The notes under the pieces: model-generated
Seen by the model: only the letters and a program-made list of their open reading frames with translations
Told to the model about the DNA's origin: nothing
Databases searched by the model: none
DNA from: CAZNFR01 sp964572225
GTDB lineage: Bacteria; Bacteroidota; Bacteroidia; Bacteroidales; GCA-2748055
Assembly (NCBI GenBank): GCA_964572225.1
Contig: CAZNFR010000030.1
Coordinates: 1-38,592, forward strand
Reading direction: 5' to 3'
Length of the DNA: 38,592 nucleotides
Shown: in pieces, positions 31,865 to 38,592 of the stretch
Layout: every line of letters starts with the position of its first letter
Numbering within the stretch: position 1 is the first letter of the stretch
Made by a program: the position numbers and the translations under genes

Positions 31865-33259
31865 TTAATCCTGATTCTCCGGATAGCTTTCCAACAGAGC
31901 CCGCATGGAATCGAGGATTCCAAGGTATTTCGGGTCGCCGACCAGATTTTGAATTTCCTCGGGATCCTTTTTGAGGTCGTAGAGTTCTTCGTGCCCGGGG
32001 TGGTCCGCATAGCGGAAGTACTTCCAGTTTTCGGTACGAATTCCTTCGCTTTTGGGGATCTTGGGGGTTTTCATCCAGTGCTCGCAGAGAAAATGATCTC
32101 TATCCAGGGTGGAAGTTTGTCTGCCAACCAGATTTTTAAGGCTCAGTCCCGACATTTTTTCGGGTAGGGGGATTCCTGCAAAGTCGATGAGGGTTGCCGG
32201 CACGTCGATATTGAGGACCATTTCCTCCTGTATCGAAGGCTTGCTCCCGGGTTGGTAAACGATGAGGGGTACCCTGAGGGAATTATCGTACATCAGCCAT
32301 TTGCCGGCCAGCTGCCTTTCGCCGAGGAAGTAGCCGTTATCGCCGATAAGGACGATTATGGTGTTGCGGGAGAGTCCGTTTTCTTCGAGCATGCGGCGGA
32401 TTCTTCCGATTTCGCGGTCTACTCCGGAGATCATGCGGTAGTAGCCTTTGACCATCTCTTGGTATTTCTCCGGGGTATCGAACCTCCAGTACCAGCGATC
32501 GCGGTTGAATCCATTGCGGACCCAGAGGGGTTGTTCCTCAAAAAACCGGTCGTCCGACAAGGCCGGGCCGGGAATGGTTACATCCTGGTAGAGGCTGTCG
32601 AGTTCGACAGGGTAGATATACTGTCGGGGATCCACGTCCTCGGCATGGGGGGCATGGAAACTGACGGTAAGGCAGAAAGGAACATCCTTGTACTGATCGA
32701 TGAAATTAAGGCTCAGGTCGCCGATCTCGGTGGTGAGGTGGCGGTGTTTGGTGTTTCCGTCGGTGAGCCGGTAATAGGTTGTGGCCCAGAATTGCTCGCC
32801 CGGACGTTTATAGTATTCGAACAGGGAGGTATCGAGTGAATTTTCGAATTGCATTCCAAACTTACCTACGTAGCCGTTGGTATAACCCTGATTTTGGAGC
32901 TGTGCCGGGTAGCTGATATCCACCAATTCCTTTGCCAGCGGCGGGGTACCAAAGGTAAAATCGTGTTCCCTCTCATAGAGGCCGGTCATAAGGCTGGCCC
33001 TGCTGGCTGCGCAAATCGGGGTGGTTACAAAGGCGTTGCGGAAATAGGTACCTTCTGAGGCAAGACGGTCCATCTCGGGAGTGTGAATGATATCGTTACC
33101 GGCAAAACCCAGGGCATCCCAGCGCTGATCGTCGGTGATGATAAATATAAGGTTGGGTTTTTCACCGGGGGGTGAAGAAGGTAAGGGGCTCATGCCGGTC
33201 AGGAGAGTCAGGCTCCCCAGGCCCAGGGCGCATTTGGAGGTTGTCGGGATTCTTCGCAT
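31865..33259 (-). CDS. Family S1 sulfatase, secreted
   Basis: A 464-residue sulfatase. The N-terminal metal motif is complete (I-I-T-D-D-Q-R-W-D, Asp43-Asp44). The formylglycine site is C-A-A-S-R (83-87) in P-I-C-A-A-S-R-A-S-L-M-T-G, a Cys-type site with Ala in place of the common Pro. Substrate and metal residues further on are in F-H-A-P-H-A, I-G-D-N-G-Y-F-L-G-E and K-W-L-M-Y-D. The N-terminus is basic with a hydrophobic stretch (A-L-G-L-G-S-L-T-L-L-T), an export signal. It differs enough from the sulfatase at 22633-24549 to suggest another sulfate position or sugar. It starts 7 bases after the GH92 stop codon, so the two are co-transcribed and probably act on the same glycan. Confidence 0.93.
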   Translation of the reverse strand: MRRIPTTSKCALGLGSLTLLTGMSPLPSSPPGEKPNLIFIITDDQRWDALGFAGNDIIHTPEMDRLASEGTYFRNAFVTTPICAASRASLMTGLYEREHDFTFGTPPLAKELVDISYPAQLQNQGYTNGYVGKFGMQFENSLDTSLFEYYKRPGEQFWATTYYRLTDGNTKHRHLTTEIGDLSLNFIDQYKDVPFCLTVSFHAPHAEDVDPRQYIYPVELDSLYQDVTIPGPALSDDRFFEEQPLWVRNGFNRDRWYWRFDTPEKYQEMVKGYYRMISGVDREIGRIRRMLEENGLSRNTIIVLIGDNGYFLGERQLAGKWLMYDNSLRVPLIVYQPGSKPSIQEEMVLNIDVPATLIDFAGIPLPEKMSGLSLKNLVGRQTSTLDRDHFLCEHWMKTPKIPKSEGIRTENWKYFRYADHPGHEELYDLKKDPEEIQNLVGDPKYLGILDSMRALLESYPENQD

Positions 33260-33266
33260 AGGGTTT

Positions 33267-35582
33267 TTATTTATGGTTCTTCGTTTTCACGATCAGGTTT
33301 CGGTTGGGCTTCGGACCCAGGACCATCCTCAGGTCTCCGCCCGATACTATATCATTATGGCTAATTTTCAATGACTTATGGATATTCCCATTCAGGCGGA
33401 TCTCCTGGATGTAAATATTTTCGGGTGAAAGGTTTTCGACATGAATGGTGAATGTGTTTCCCTGGTAATAGTCGTCATCAAGGTGGATCACGATTTCTTC
33501 AAAAAGCGGACTGGTCAGATCCCAGGCCGATCCTTCCGAACAGCCCCCATCCATCTGAAAAAGTCCCATGGAAGCCAGGACGAACCAGGCTCCGAGCTGA
33601 CCCTGATCTTCCTCACCAGGATAACCTTTCAGGGGGGAATCATCGAACTGCTCATCAATTACTTTCCGAACGTATTTTTGGGTGAGCCAGGGTTTGTGCG
33701 TGTAGTTAAAAATAAAGGGAGCCTGCATGTTGGGCTGATTTCCGATATCGACAAATCCCCTGTCAAATCCCATTTCCAGTCGGTCGGTAAAAAGCTCTTC
33801 ACCCACCAGATCTATGAGTCCCGGATAATCGTGGGGGACAAAATAAGAATAATGCCAGGCGGTTCCTTCCACGTATCCGGCCCCATACCAGGTGCCATGA
33901 TTATCCAGCGAATCCCAGTCATCCACCCAGCGACCGTCGGCATGCTTCTGTCTCATAAACCGGGTTTCGGGATCAAAAATGTTGCGATAATACCCGGCCT
34001 GCTCTGAAAACAGGCGGTAATCTTTCTTTTTGTCCAGGGCTTTGGCAAATTGAGCAAGGGCCCAGGTGTCGAAAGCAATTTCGAGGGTATTGGAAACCGG
34101 TCCGTCTTCGTTGGCCACATATCCGTATTTGAGAAAGGAATCCAGATTCTTGTTTCCTGCCCAGCCGCCACAGGGATGTTTAATTCCCGGGACGGTCTGA
34201 TTCTTTCGGACTGCTTCGTAGGCTTTGTCCACATCGAAATTCCGGATCCCTTTCTGCCAGGCACTCACGATCAGTTTCACCTGATGTGCTCCAACCATTA
34301 CTTCACAGTACTCCACACCCCCTGGTCCTTGGGGAAGCCAACCTCCGCGGTCATAAAATTCGAGAAGTGAATTTACCCAGTCGTTGGCAATACCCGGGGT
34401 TAAGAGCGTCCACAGCGGAAAAATATTCCAGTGTGCACCCCAGAGGCCATCACTTCCGTAAATGTTTTTTGCAGGAGGGGTTAATTGTCGAACCTCCTCA
34501 CACATATCCATATACACCCCATTGGCATCGTTCCAGCGGGTCTTCGCCACATAGGCTCTGTAGAGGTTAGTGTAGAACATCCGGCGGTGTTCATCGCTTC
34601 CCCCCTTCACCTCGATCCGGGAAAGAATCTTATCCCATTCGCTTTGGCAATTTTCTCTTACGGCTTCAAAGTCCCATCCGAAGGGAAGCATTTCTGTTTG
34701 CAGGTTTAACCGGGCCTGAGGAATGGAAACCAGGGATATGGCCGTCTGAACATTGACCACTTCCTCTTCGGCAGTGGTGAACCGTACCCAGGCACCGCAA
34801 TCCCCGCTCAGGGATTTTTCCTTATCTTCATAAAAAGCCACTTTCCTCATCCAGTTGGTTCCGTACAGGGGAGTACCGGCAAAATCCTGCATTTCCCAGG
34901 ACCCAAACTCTTCGATGGGTTTATCAAAACGAACTACAAAATTTACCCGGTACACATGGGCAAAGGAACTTTTCTGGTCTATGTACCCCTCCAGTTCGTA
35001 TTCATTTACCTTTTTAATATAAGCTCCCAGGATTGCAGGATTGTTCTCTTCGTATTCAAAATTAAAATTAAAAAGGAGGTTGGCCTTTTCCGATTCAGGA
35101 TAGGTAAACCTGAGGAATCCGCATCTTTCGGTGGCGGTAAGTTCTGCGGTAATACCATAATCGTACAAATCGCATTTATAATAACCCGTTCCGGCTATCT
35201 CCCTGTTTTTATCGATGCGGGAGCGGTAACCCGAGGTCCACATGTGTCCCCAGGGTCCGTCGGCCGGACCCGGAAAAGTCCGTATCTCCCCGGTGGTGGG
35301 CATCAGGCTGAGTCCGCCCATAGCCCAGCTGTGGATATGACTGAATCCCGAAACCGAAGCTATGGTGTACTCATACCCGCCGTTCCAGACATTCGACTGG
35401 TTATCCGGACTGAGTTTAACCATTCCAAAAGGCATGGCCGGGCCCGGAAACATCATCCACCGTGAATTGGAGGTCCCTATAAAGGGATCGACAAGGTCTG
35501 ATGGAGGAGTGGTTTCCTGGGTAAATCCCGTTAGGGGAAAAAGGAAACAGCAAGTAAGAAGAAGGCGACAGAGTTTATTCAT
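33267..35582 (-). CDS. GH92 family glycoside hydrolase (alpha-mannosidase family)
   Basis: A 771-residue secreted enzyme with a signal peptide ending near T-G-F-T-Q (residue 22). It has the GH92 layout: an N-terminal beta-sandwich (D-P-F-I-G-T, then G-F-S-H-I-H-S-W) and an alpha/alpha barrel. The catalytic-acid segment Y-V-E-G-T-A-W-H-Y (Glu572) and the base segment G-E-E-D-Q-G-Q-L-G-A-W (Asp659) are both present. Known GH92 enzymes are calcium-dependent inverting exo-alpha-mannosidases. The +1-subsite motif that reads G-N-E-P-S in many alpha-1,2-mannosidases is G-N-Q-P-N here (614-618), so the linkage or leaving group may differ. It is the first gene of the unit GH92-sulfatase-(lipocalin-like). 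The pairing with a sulfatase suggests a sulfated mannose-containing glycan. Confidence 0.92.
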   Translation of the reverse strand: MNKLCRLLLTCCFLFPLTGFTQETTPPSDLVDPFIGTSNSRWMMFPGPAMPFGMVKLSPDNQSNVWNGGYEYTIASVSGFSHIHSWAMGGLSLMPTTGEIRTFPGPADGPWGHMWTSGYRSRIDKNREIAGTGYYKCDLYDYGITAELTATERCGFLRFTYPESEKANLLFNFNFEYEENNPAILGAYIKKVNEYELEGYIDQKSSFAHVYRVNFVVRFDKPIEEFGSWEMQDFAGTPLYGTNWMRKVAFYEDKEKSLSGDCGAWVRFTTAEEEVVNVQTAISLVSIPQARLNLQTEMLPFGWDFEAVRENCQSEWDKILSRIEVKGGSDEHRRMFYTNLYRAYVAKTRWNDANGVYMDMCEEVRQLTPPAKNIYGSDGLWGAHWNIFPLWTLLTPGIANDWVNSLLEFYDRGGWLPQGPGGVEYCEVMVGAHQVKLIVSAWQKGIRNFDVDKAYEAVRKNQTVPGIKHPCGGWAGNKNLDSFLKYGYVANEDGPVSNTLEIAFDTWALAQFAKALDKKKDYRLFSEQAGYYRNIFDPETRFMRQKHADGRWVDDWDSLDNHGTWYGAGYVEGTAWHYSYFVPHDYPGLIDLVGEELFTDRLEMGFDRGFVDIGNQPNMQAPFIFNYTHKPWLTQKYVRKVIDEQFDDSPLKGYPGEEDQGQLGAWFVLASMGLFQMDGGCSEGSAWDLTSPLFEEIVIHLDDDYYQGNTFTIHVENLSPENIYIQEIRLNGNIHKSLKISHNDIVSGGDLRMVLGPKPNRNLIVKTKNHK

Positions 35583-35861
35583 AAAGATTTAATCAAAAAG
35601 GGTATTTGGGATAAAGCTAAAAAATAATTCTTTATTCTCTGAAAGGATATCCCAGGGAATCATGTTTCCGTTGAAAACTCTCCTTGATGAATATAAGAGA
35701 TGGAGGGAGCCTTTATTCGGATACTGGAGTGATAACCAGGATAAAGATGTGAAAAAAAATCTCAGAATGGGGAAAGTATGCCCTTTCAGAGACAGCTTAC
35801 CTCCCCGGAAATCCCGGGACTCTCTCGCTGGCATAATATTCGTTTCGGAAGTAAATAAAAA

Positions 35862-36239
35862 ATGGAAGCTTCAAAGATTTTAATCATTGCCGGTGCCGTA
35901 TTTGTTGTGGGACTGGCATTGTACTACCTGTACAAAAGACCCGGTCCCTGGGGTATTTTCTGGGTATCGGTGCTGATTCTTCTGCTGGGGGGATTGGGCG
36001 CAGACAAACTTATCCCTATTGAAGCGGCAGGGGATCGGACATTCGAATGGATCCCTGCCATATTCCTGCTTGTCCTCTTTGCGGTACCTGTTGCACTGGT
36101 CAAGCCACCCTCTGAAAAGGCCTGGGAAGGTGATACTCAGGAAAAAGCCTACAGAAGAAATAAAATGGTATTCGTTGTATTCTTCTGGACGATATTTCTG
36201 TTTATTATAGGAGGAAGCTTTATTGCAATCCTGGTGTAA
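35862..36239 (+). CDS. Small membrane protein of unknown function
   Basis: A 125-residue protein with three to four hydrophobic helices (about 6-24, 31-46, 65-82 and 104-124) and a charged loop (about 84-103: K-P-P-S-E-K-A-W-E-G-D-T-Q-E-K-A-Y-R-R-N). I do not recognise the family. Good codon structure, the helix pattern and a hairpin after the stop support a real gene. It opens a run of membrane and stress genes leading to dps. The 279 bases upstream, back to the GH92 start, hold nothing I can call. Confidence 0.7.
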   Translation: MEASKILIIAGAVFVVGLALYYLYKRPGPWGIFWVSVLILLLGGLGADKLIPIEAAGDRTFEWIPAIFLLVLFAVPVALVKPPSEKAWEGDTQEKAYRRNKMVFVVFFWTIFLFIIGGSFIAILV

Positions 36240-36273
36240 GGAAACCCATGCGATCTCAATATAGTCAGGATCC

Positions 36274-36297
36274 GGAAGGGTTCTTCCTTTTGTGTTT
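36274..36297 (+). terminator. Possible terminator after the small membrane protein gene
   Basis: GGAAG-GGTT-CTTCC is a short 5-bp stem with a four-base loop, followed by TTTTGTGTTT. The stem is short, so confidence is modest. Confidence 0.45.
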
Positions 36298-36311
36298 GCT
36301 GTAAGATAAAG

Positions 36312-36327
36312 TGTTAGAAATCTAACA
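36312..36327. promoter_or_regulatory. 16-bp palindrome upstream of the YrdB-like gene
   Basis: TGTTAGA-AA-TCTAACA is a perfect 7-bp inverted repeat with a two-base centre, about 52 bases before the TTG of the candidate promoter at 36379. The compact symmetry points to a dimeric regulator. Confidence 0.5.
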
Positions 36328-36378
36328 TTTAAATTAATATTAAATAATTGCATTTTTAGTCAAATAGCTTGGCAATTA

Positions 36379-36411
36379 TTGTCATTTCTCAACTCTTATC
36401 TTATATATTTG
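36379..36411 (+). promoter_or_regulatory. Candidate promoter of the YrdB-HdeD gene pair
   Basis: TTG (36379-36381), 22 bases, then TATATTTG (36404-36411), a full match to TAnnTTTG. The start codon at 36429 follows closely, so the transcript would have a leader of about 10 bases. Confidence 0.5.
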
Positions 36412-36428
36412 TGCATAAACTAAACTAC

Positions 36429-36833
36429 ATGAGTTCAAATCCATATAATTTATTGCTTCGGTTGTTTCTTGAAGTATATGCTTATATAGCCTTTGGCTTT
36501 TTTGGCTTCAAAATCATAACCGACAGCATATTACGCTGGGGATTGATGCTGGCAGTACCCGTTGGATTTGCCATAATCTGGGGTTTCTTTAATGTGCCCG
36601 GTGATCCCTCCAGAGATGGCAAGGCCGTTTTTCCTGTCAACGGAATCACACGGCTGGCTATCGAATTTTTCTACTTTGGTTTTGGCGTCATCGCCAGCTA
36701 CCTGGTTTTTGATAAAACGGTTACCATTATTTATATCGCGTTTCTTGTGGCACACTATGTGATTTCCTACGATCGTATCCTGTGGCTCCTCAGACAGAAT
36801 TTTCATAACAGCAGCCTTAAAGACGGTTCCTGA
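36429..36833 (+). CDS. YrdB family (DUF2568) membrane protein
   Basis: A 134-residue, four-helix membrane protein. Family features are L-R-L-F-L-E-V-Y-A-Y-I-A-F-G-F-F-G-F (helix 1), a G-F-A-I-I-W-G-F-F-N-V-P-G-D-P-S loop after helix 2, and T-R-L-A-I-E-F-F-Y-F-G (helix 3). The function of YrdB proteins is unknown. The frame reaches back to 36369, but that part overlaps the promoter, and the ATG at 36429 fits the family start. The HdeD-like gene follows 9 bases after the stop, so the two are co-transcribed. Confidence 0.8.
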   Translation: MSSNPYNLLLRLFLEVYAYIAFGFFGFKIITDSILRWGLMLAVPVGFAIIWGFFNVPGDPSRDGKAVFPVNGITRLAIEFFYFGFGVIASYLVFDKTVTIIYIAFLVAHYVISYDRILWLLRQNFHNSSLKDGS

Positions 36834-36842
36834 AATACAATA

Positions 36843-37361
36843 ATGATGAAAAATCGTACCGCCTCAATTCTAAAAGCTATCCTCATTCTTCTATTTGGTA
36901 TCCTGGTACTTTCCAATCCTTCAAGTGCGCTGGTGCTAATTAGTACCTATTTTGGGATCCTTGCCATTCTGGGCGGACTCATCACAATTTTCTTTGCATA
37001 CCGGCACTATCAGCGTGGAATCCTGGCCAATGTTGGTTTTCTTGAAGGTGCCCTGAGCCTTCTGGTCGGAATCCTTATTATCGCCTATCCCGAGGTCACC
37101 GTAAGCTTTTTCATGGTGGTTTTCGGACTCTGGGCTGCATTTATCGGGATTACTCAGATTGCTGCCTATATCACAAGCGAACATTCCGGACTCAAAAACG
37201 GGTTTTTTCTTTTCGCCGGGATTTTATCCCTCCTGATTGGTGTTCTTCTTATTTTCAGACCTTTCGAAAGCGCTTCGGTTATGGCAATTATAATTGGCGT
37301 ATATGCCATTGTCTTCAGCGTAACGCAATTGATAAGTTTTTTCTTTCCCGCCAAGAGTTGA
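36843..37361 (+). CDS. HdeD family (DUF308) membrane protein
   Basis: A 172-residue protein with six hydrophobic helices arranged as three similar pairs, as in E. coli HdeD, a membrane protein of the acid-resistance island. Typical segments are L-I-L-L-F-G-I-L-V-L-S-N-P, F-G-I-L-A-I-L-G-G-L, F-L-E-G-A-L-S-L-L-V-G-I-L-I-I-A-Y-P and L-L-I-G-V-L-L-I-F-R-P. The recurring G-[IV]-L-x-[IL]-x-x-P ending of each pair is the family hallmark. Its proximity to dps fits a general stress role, though the molecular function is not known. Confidence 0.87.
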   Translation: MMKNRTASILKAILILLFGILVLSNPSSALVLISTYFGILAILGGLITIFFAYRHYQRGILANVGFLEGALSLLVGILIIAYPEVTVSFFMVVFGLWAAFIGITQIAAYITSEHSGLKNGFFLFAGILSLLIGVLLIFRPFESASVMAIIIGVYAIVFSVTQLISFFFPAKS

Positions 37362-37471
37362 TAAGTATTTCATCATCTAAATAAGAATGATTATTTCTTA
37401 GGAATAGTAAACATTTTCTATTCGGGATTGTCTACTAATTGAAGTTTTTCATTAACCTCAAAAATTTAATT

Positions 37472-37969
37472 ATGGAAACACTTACCAAAGAAAAAAAACA
37501 ATACGTAAAACTAGGATTCAGTTCCGATGAAACCAGAGAAATCGTGGACAAGATGAACCTGCTGCTCGCAAATTATCATGTGTTCTATCAGAAATTAAGA
37601 AACTTTCACTGGAACGTGAAGGGTGGAGATTTCTTTGATCTGCATGATAAGTTTGAAGAACTTTACACCAGTTCATTTAACGATATTGATGAGATTGCCG
37701 AAAGAATCAGAATATTCGGTCAGACTCCCCTGAGCACCATGAAAGACTACCTCGCCAATTCCGATATCAAAGAGGTAGGAACAGACCTTAGTGATGAGGC
37801 TATGGTCCAGGAGGTACTCGCCGATATTGAGACCATGGATTCGTTTATGATCGACGTGATCAATGTTGCTTCTGAAGCCGGAGATGTGGCCACCGTGGAT
37901 ATGTTGAATAAAATGGTAAAAACCATTGAGAAGGAGCATTGGATGCTGAAGGCATTCTCAGTACGATAA
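37472..37969 (+). CDS. dps: Dps family DNA-protection ferritin
   Basis: A 165-residue ferritin-like protein. Dps forms a 12-subunit shell that oxidises Fe(II) with hydrogen peroxide and stores the iron, sparing DNA. The inter-subunit ferroxidase ligands are all present with exact family spacing: His46 (N-F-H-W-N-V), His58 (D-L-H-D-K-F), Asp73 and Glu77 (D-E-I-A-E-R). The N-terminal tail has only a few lysines (T-K-E-K-K-Q), so direct DNA binding is uncertain. The frame opens at 37439; the ATG at 37472 is the usual Dps start. A strong terminator follows the stop codon. I did not find a clear OxyR-type or PerR-type box upstream. Confidence 0.95.
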   Translation: METLTKEKKQYVKLGFSSDETREIVDKMNLLLANYHVFYQKLRNFHWNVKGGDFFDLHDKFEELYTSSFNDIDEIAERIRIFGQTPLSTMKDYLANSDIKEVGTDLSDEAMVQEVLADIETMDSFMIDVINVASEAGDVATVDMLNKMVKTIEKEHWMLKAFSVR

Positions 37970-37986
37970 GAAATTTGTTAACCCTG

Positions 37987-38026
37987 AAATGTCTCCTCCG
38001 GTTGCCCGGAGGAGACATTTTCTTTT
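37987..38026 (+). terminator. Strong intrinsic terminator after dps
   Basis: AAATGTCTCCTCCGG (37987-38001) and CCGGAGGAGACATTT (38006-38020) form a perfect 15-bp stem with a TTGC loop, followed by TCTTTT. Confidence 0.92.
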
Positions 38027-38037
38027 AATTTACTATT

Positions 38038-38209
38038 ATGGTTTGGAATAAAAATGACTATCCGGATTCATTTAAAAATCTGGATGACAACGTGAGAAAT
38101 AAAGCAATTGAAATAGCCAATGCCCTGGTGGAAAAAGAAAATATGGATAGAGTCCAGAGCCATTCCCATCGCCATCAGTAAAGCACGGGAAACCATTGCC
38201 AAAAACTGA
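38038..38209 (+). pseudogene. Frameshifted small conserved protein gene
   Basis: From the ATG at 38038 the frame reads M-V-W-N-K-N-D-Y-P-D-S-F-K-N-L-D, then V-R-N-K-A-I-E-I-A-N-A-L. This is the start of a small soluble protein I recall as widespread (M-P-W-x-K-x-D-Y-P-x-S-x-K-N-L type), usually about 55-70 aa. After N-M-D it turns into R-V-Q-S-H-S-H-R-H-Q and stops at 38181. In the +1 frame the same stretch reads S-R-A-I-P-I-A-I-S-K-A-R-E-T-I-A-K-N and stops at 38209, which is how the family should end. Dropping one base around 38146-38150 (for example the T at 38148) restores one open frame of 56 residues. It is either a real mutation or a single-base assembly error. The function of the family is unknown to me. 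Confidence 0.7.
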
Positions 38210-38230
38210 AATCAGGCTAAGCATTATCGG

Positions 38231-38592
38231 ATGAAGAAGCCACCTTCATTACATAACGAGAAGAAGGAAATCCGCAAGGTGGGCTTTGAACTGGAATTTT
38301 CGGGGCCTGAACTCCGAACGATTTCTGAAATGATCGTTTCCCTTTACGGAGGAAGGATTGTCGAAGAAAACCAATACTTCTGCAGCATACTGGACAGCCA
38401 GCCTGGTGAATTTAAGGTTAAACTTGATTCAAGTTTCCTGTATGAAAAGAAATACCTGAATCTCCTGGAAAAATTTGGCCTCACCGCCGATGAAATCCTG
38501 GAAGATTCGAAGCGGCAGGATCAGCTTGACCGGGTTCTGCGAAAAGTAGCAGGCATCATTGTTCCCTTCGAGGTGGTAACCCCACCGGTACC
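38231..38592 (+). CDS. Amidoligase-family protein, cut by the right edge
   Basis: The first 120 or so residues of a gene that leaves the window, open from the ATG at 38231. It begins with K-E-I-R-K-V-G-F-E-L-E-F-S-G-P-E-L, followed by L-Y-G-G-R-I and F-K-V-K-L-D-S-S-F-L. This is the N-terminal pattern of the putative amidoligase family (Amidoligase_2, glutamine-synthetase-like COOH-NH2 ligases): V-G-x-E-[IL]-E-F-x-G, then L-F-G-G, then G-x-F-x-V-x-L-D. The Glu pair of F-E-L-E would be metal ligands, as in glutamine synthetase. Such genes usually stand beside a glutamine amidotransferase gene, which would lie beyond the window. The product has been proposed to make amide or isopeptide bonds, but the substrate is not established. 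Confidence 0.72.
   Translation, partial: MKKPPSLHNEKKEIRKVGFELEFSGPELRTISEMIVSLYGGRIVEENQYFCSILDSQPGEFKVKLDSSFLYEKKYLNLLEKFGLTADEILEDSKRQDQLDRVLRKVAGIIVPFEVVTPPV

Noticed and set aside
32252..32839. Forward 195-codon open frame inside the second sulfatase
   Set aside because: Antisense to a sulfatase with intact catalytic motifs; mirrored-frame composition.
35662..35883. Forward 73-codon open frame before the small membrane protein gene
   Set aside because: Charged, low-complexity translation without family resemblance, and it overlaps the next gene's start. The region looks like plain intergenic sequence.
36429..36445. GAGTTCAAATCC, which resembles the T-loop box of a tRNA
   Set aside because: It is the first codons of the YrdB-like gene (M-S-S-N-P), and no acceptor or anticodon arms can be built around it.

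Overview
The window looks like chromosome of a member of the Bacteroidota, probably marine or otherwise sodium-exposed. The support is: several TTG-N18-22-TAnnTTTG promoters of the type this phylum uses; weak Shine-Dalgarno sequences; many lipoprotein signal peptides; a menaquinone prenyltransferase; a complete seven-subunit Mrp sodium/proton antiporter; and two sulfatases beside glycan-active enzymes. I cannot name the genus. The assembly has one 10-N gap at 27671-27680, inside a glycosidase-like gene. I saw no rRNA, tRNA, CRISPR array, insertion sequence or phage gene.

Left part (1-9.5 kb). A type II toxin-antitoxin pair (a Txe/YoeB-like toxin cut by the left edge, and a Phd/YefM antitoxin) has a promoter and a palindromic operator. 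Next come a glutamine synthetase, a secreted dienelactone-hydrolase-like protein and a DEAD-box RNA helicase with a long 5' leader. menA is divergent from a gene that fuses a VTE5/dolichol-kinase-like domain to a DUF92 (VTE6-like) domain; this is a candidate pathway for salvaging prenyl alcohols. A small lipoprotein with an ApbE-type flavinylation motif lies behind a perfect TGTGA-N6-TCACA site, followed by a nucleoside hydrolase.

Centre (9.5-17.8 kb). A single reverse-strand operon reads USP - mrpA-B-C-D-E-F-G - USP-USP-TPR. Universal stress proteins therefore bracket the antiporter at both ends, and one of them carries a tetratricopeptide tail.

Carbohydrate region (18-35.6 kb). A FucP-like MFS sugar transporter is divergent from a TIM-barrel isomerase/epimerase lipoprotein and an SMP-30-like propeller lipoprotein, with palindromes between them. 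Further along are a sulfatase with a HEAT-like tail, an acetyl-esterase-like hydrolase, a six-hairpin glycosidase-like lipoprotein (interrupted by the gap), a GH30-like protein, a LacI regulator, a two-repeat lipocalin-like protein, a second sulfatase and a GH92 protein. Together they look like a locus for degrading a sulfated, acetylated glycan. No SusC/SusD pair is present, and uptake of small products through the MFS carrier is the only transport visible.

Right part (35.8-38.6 kb). Three small membrane proteins (one unknown, one YrdB-like, one HdeD-like) and Dps form a stress-type block that ends in a strong terminator. After it come a frameshifted small conserved gene and the start of an amidoligase-family gene that runs off the window.
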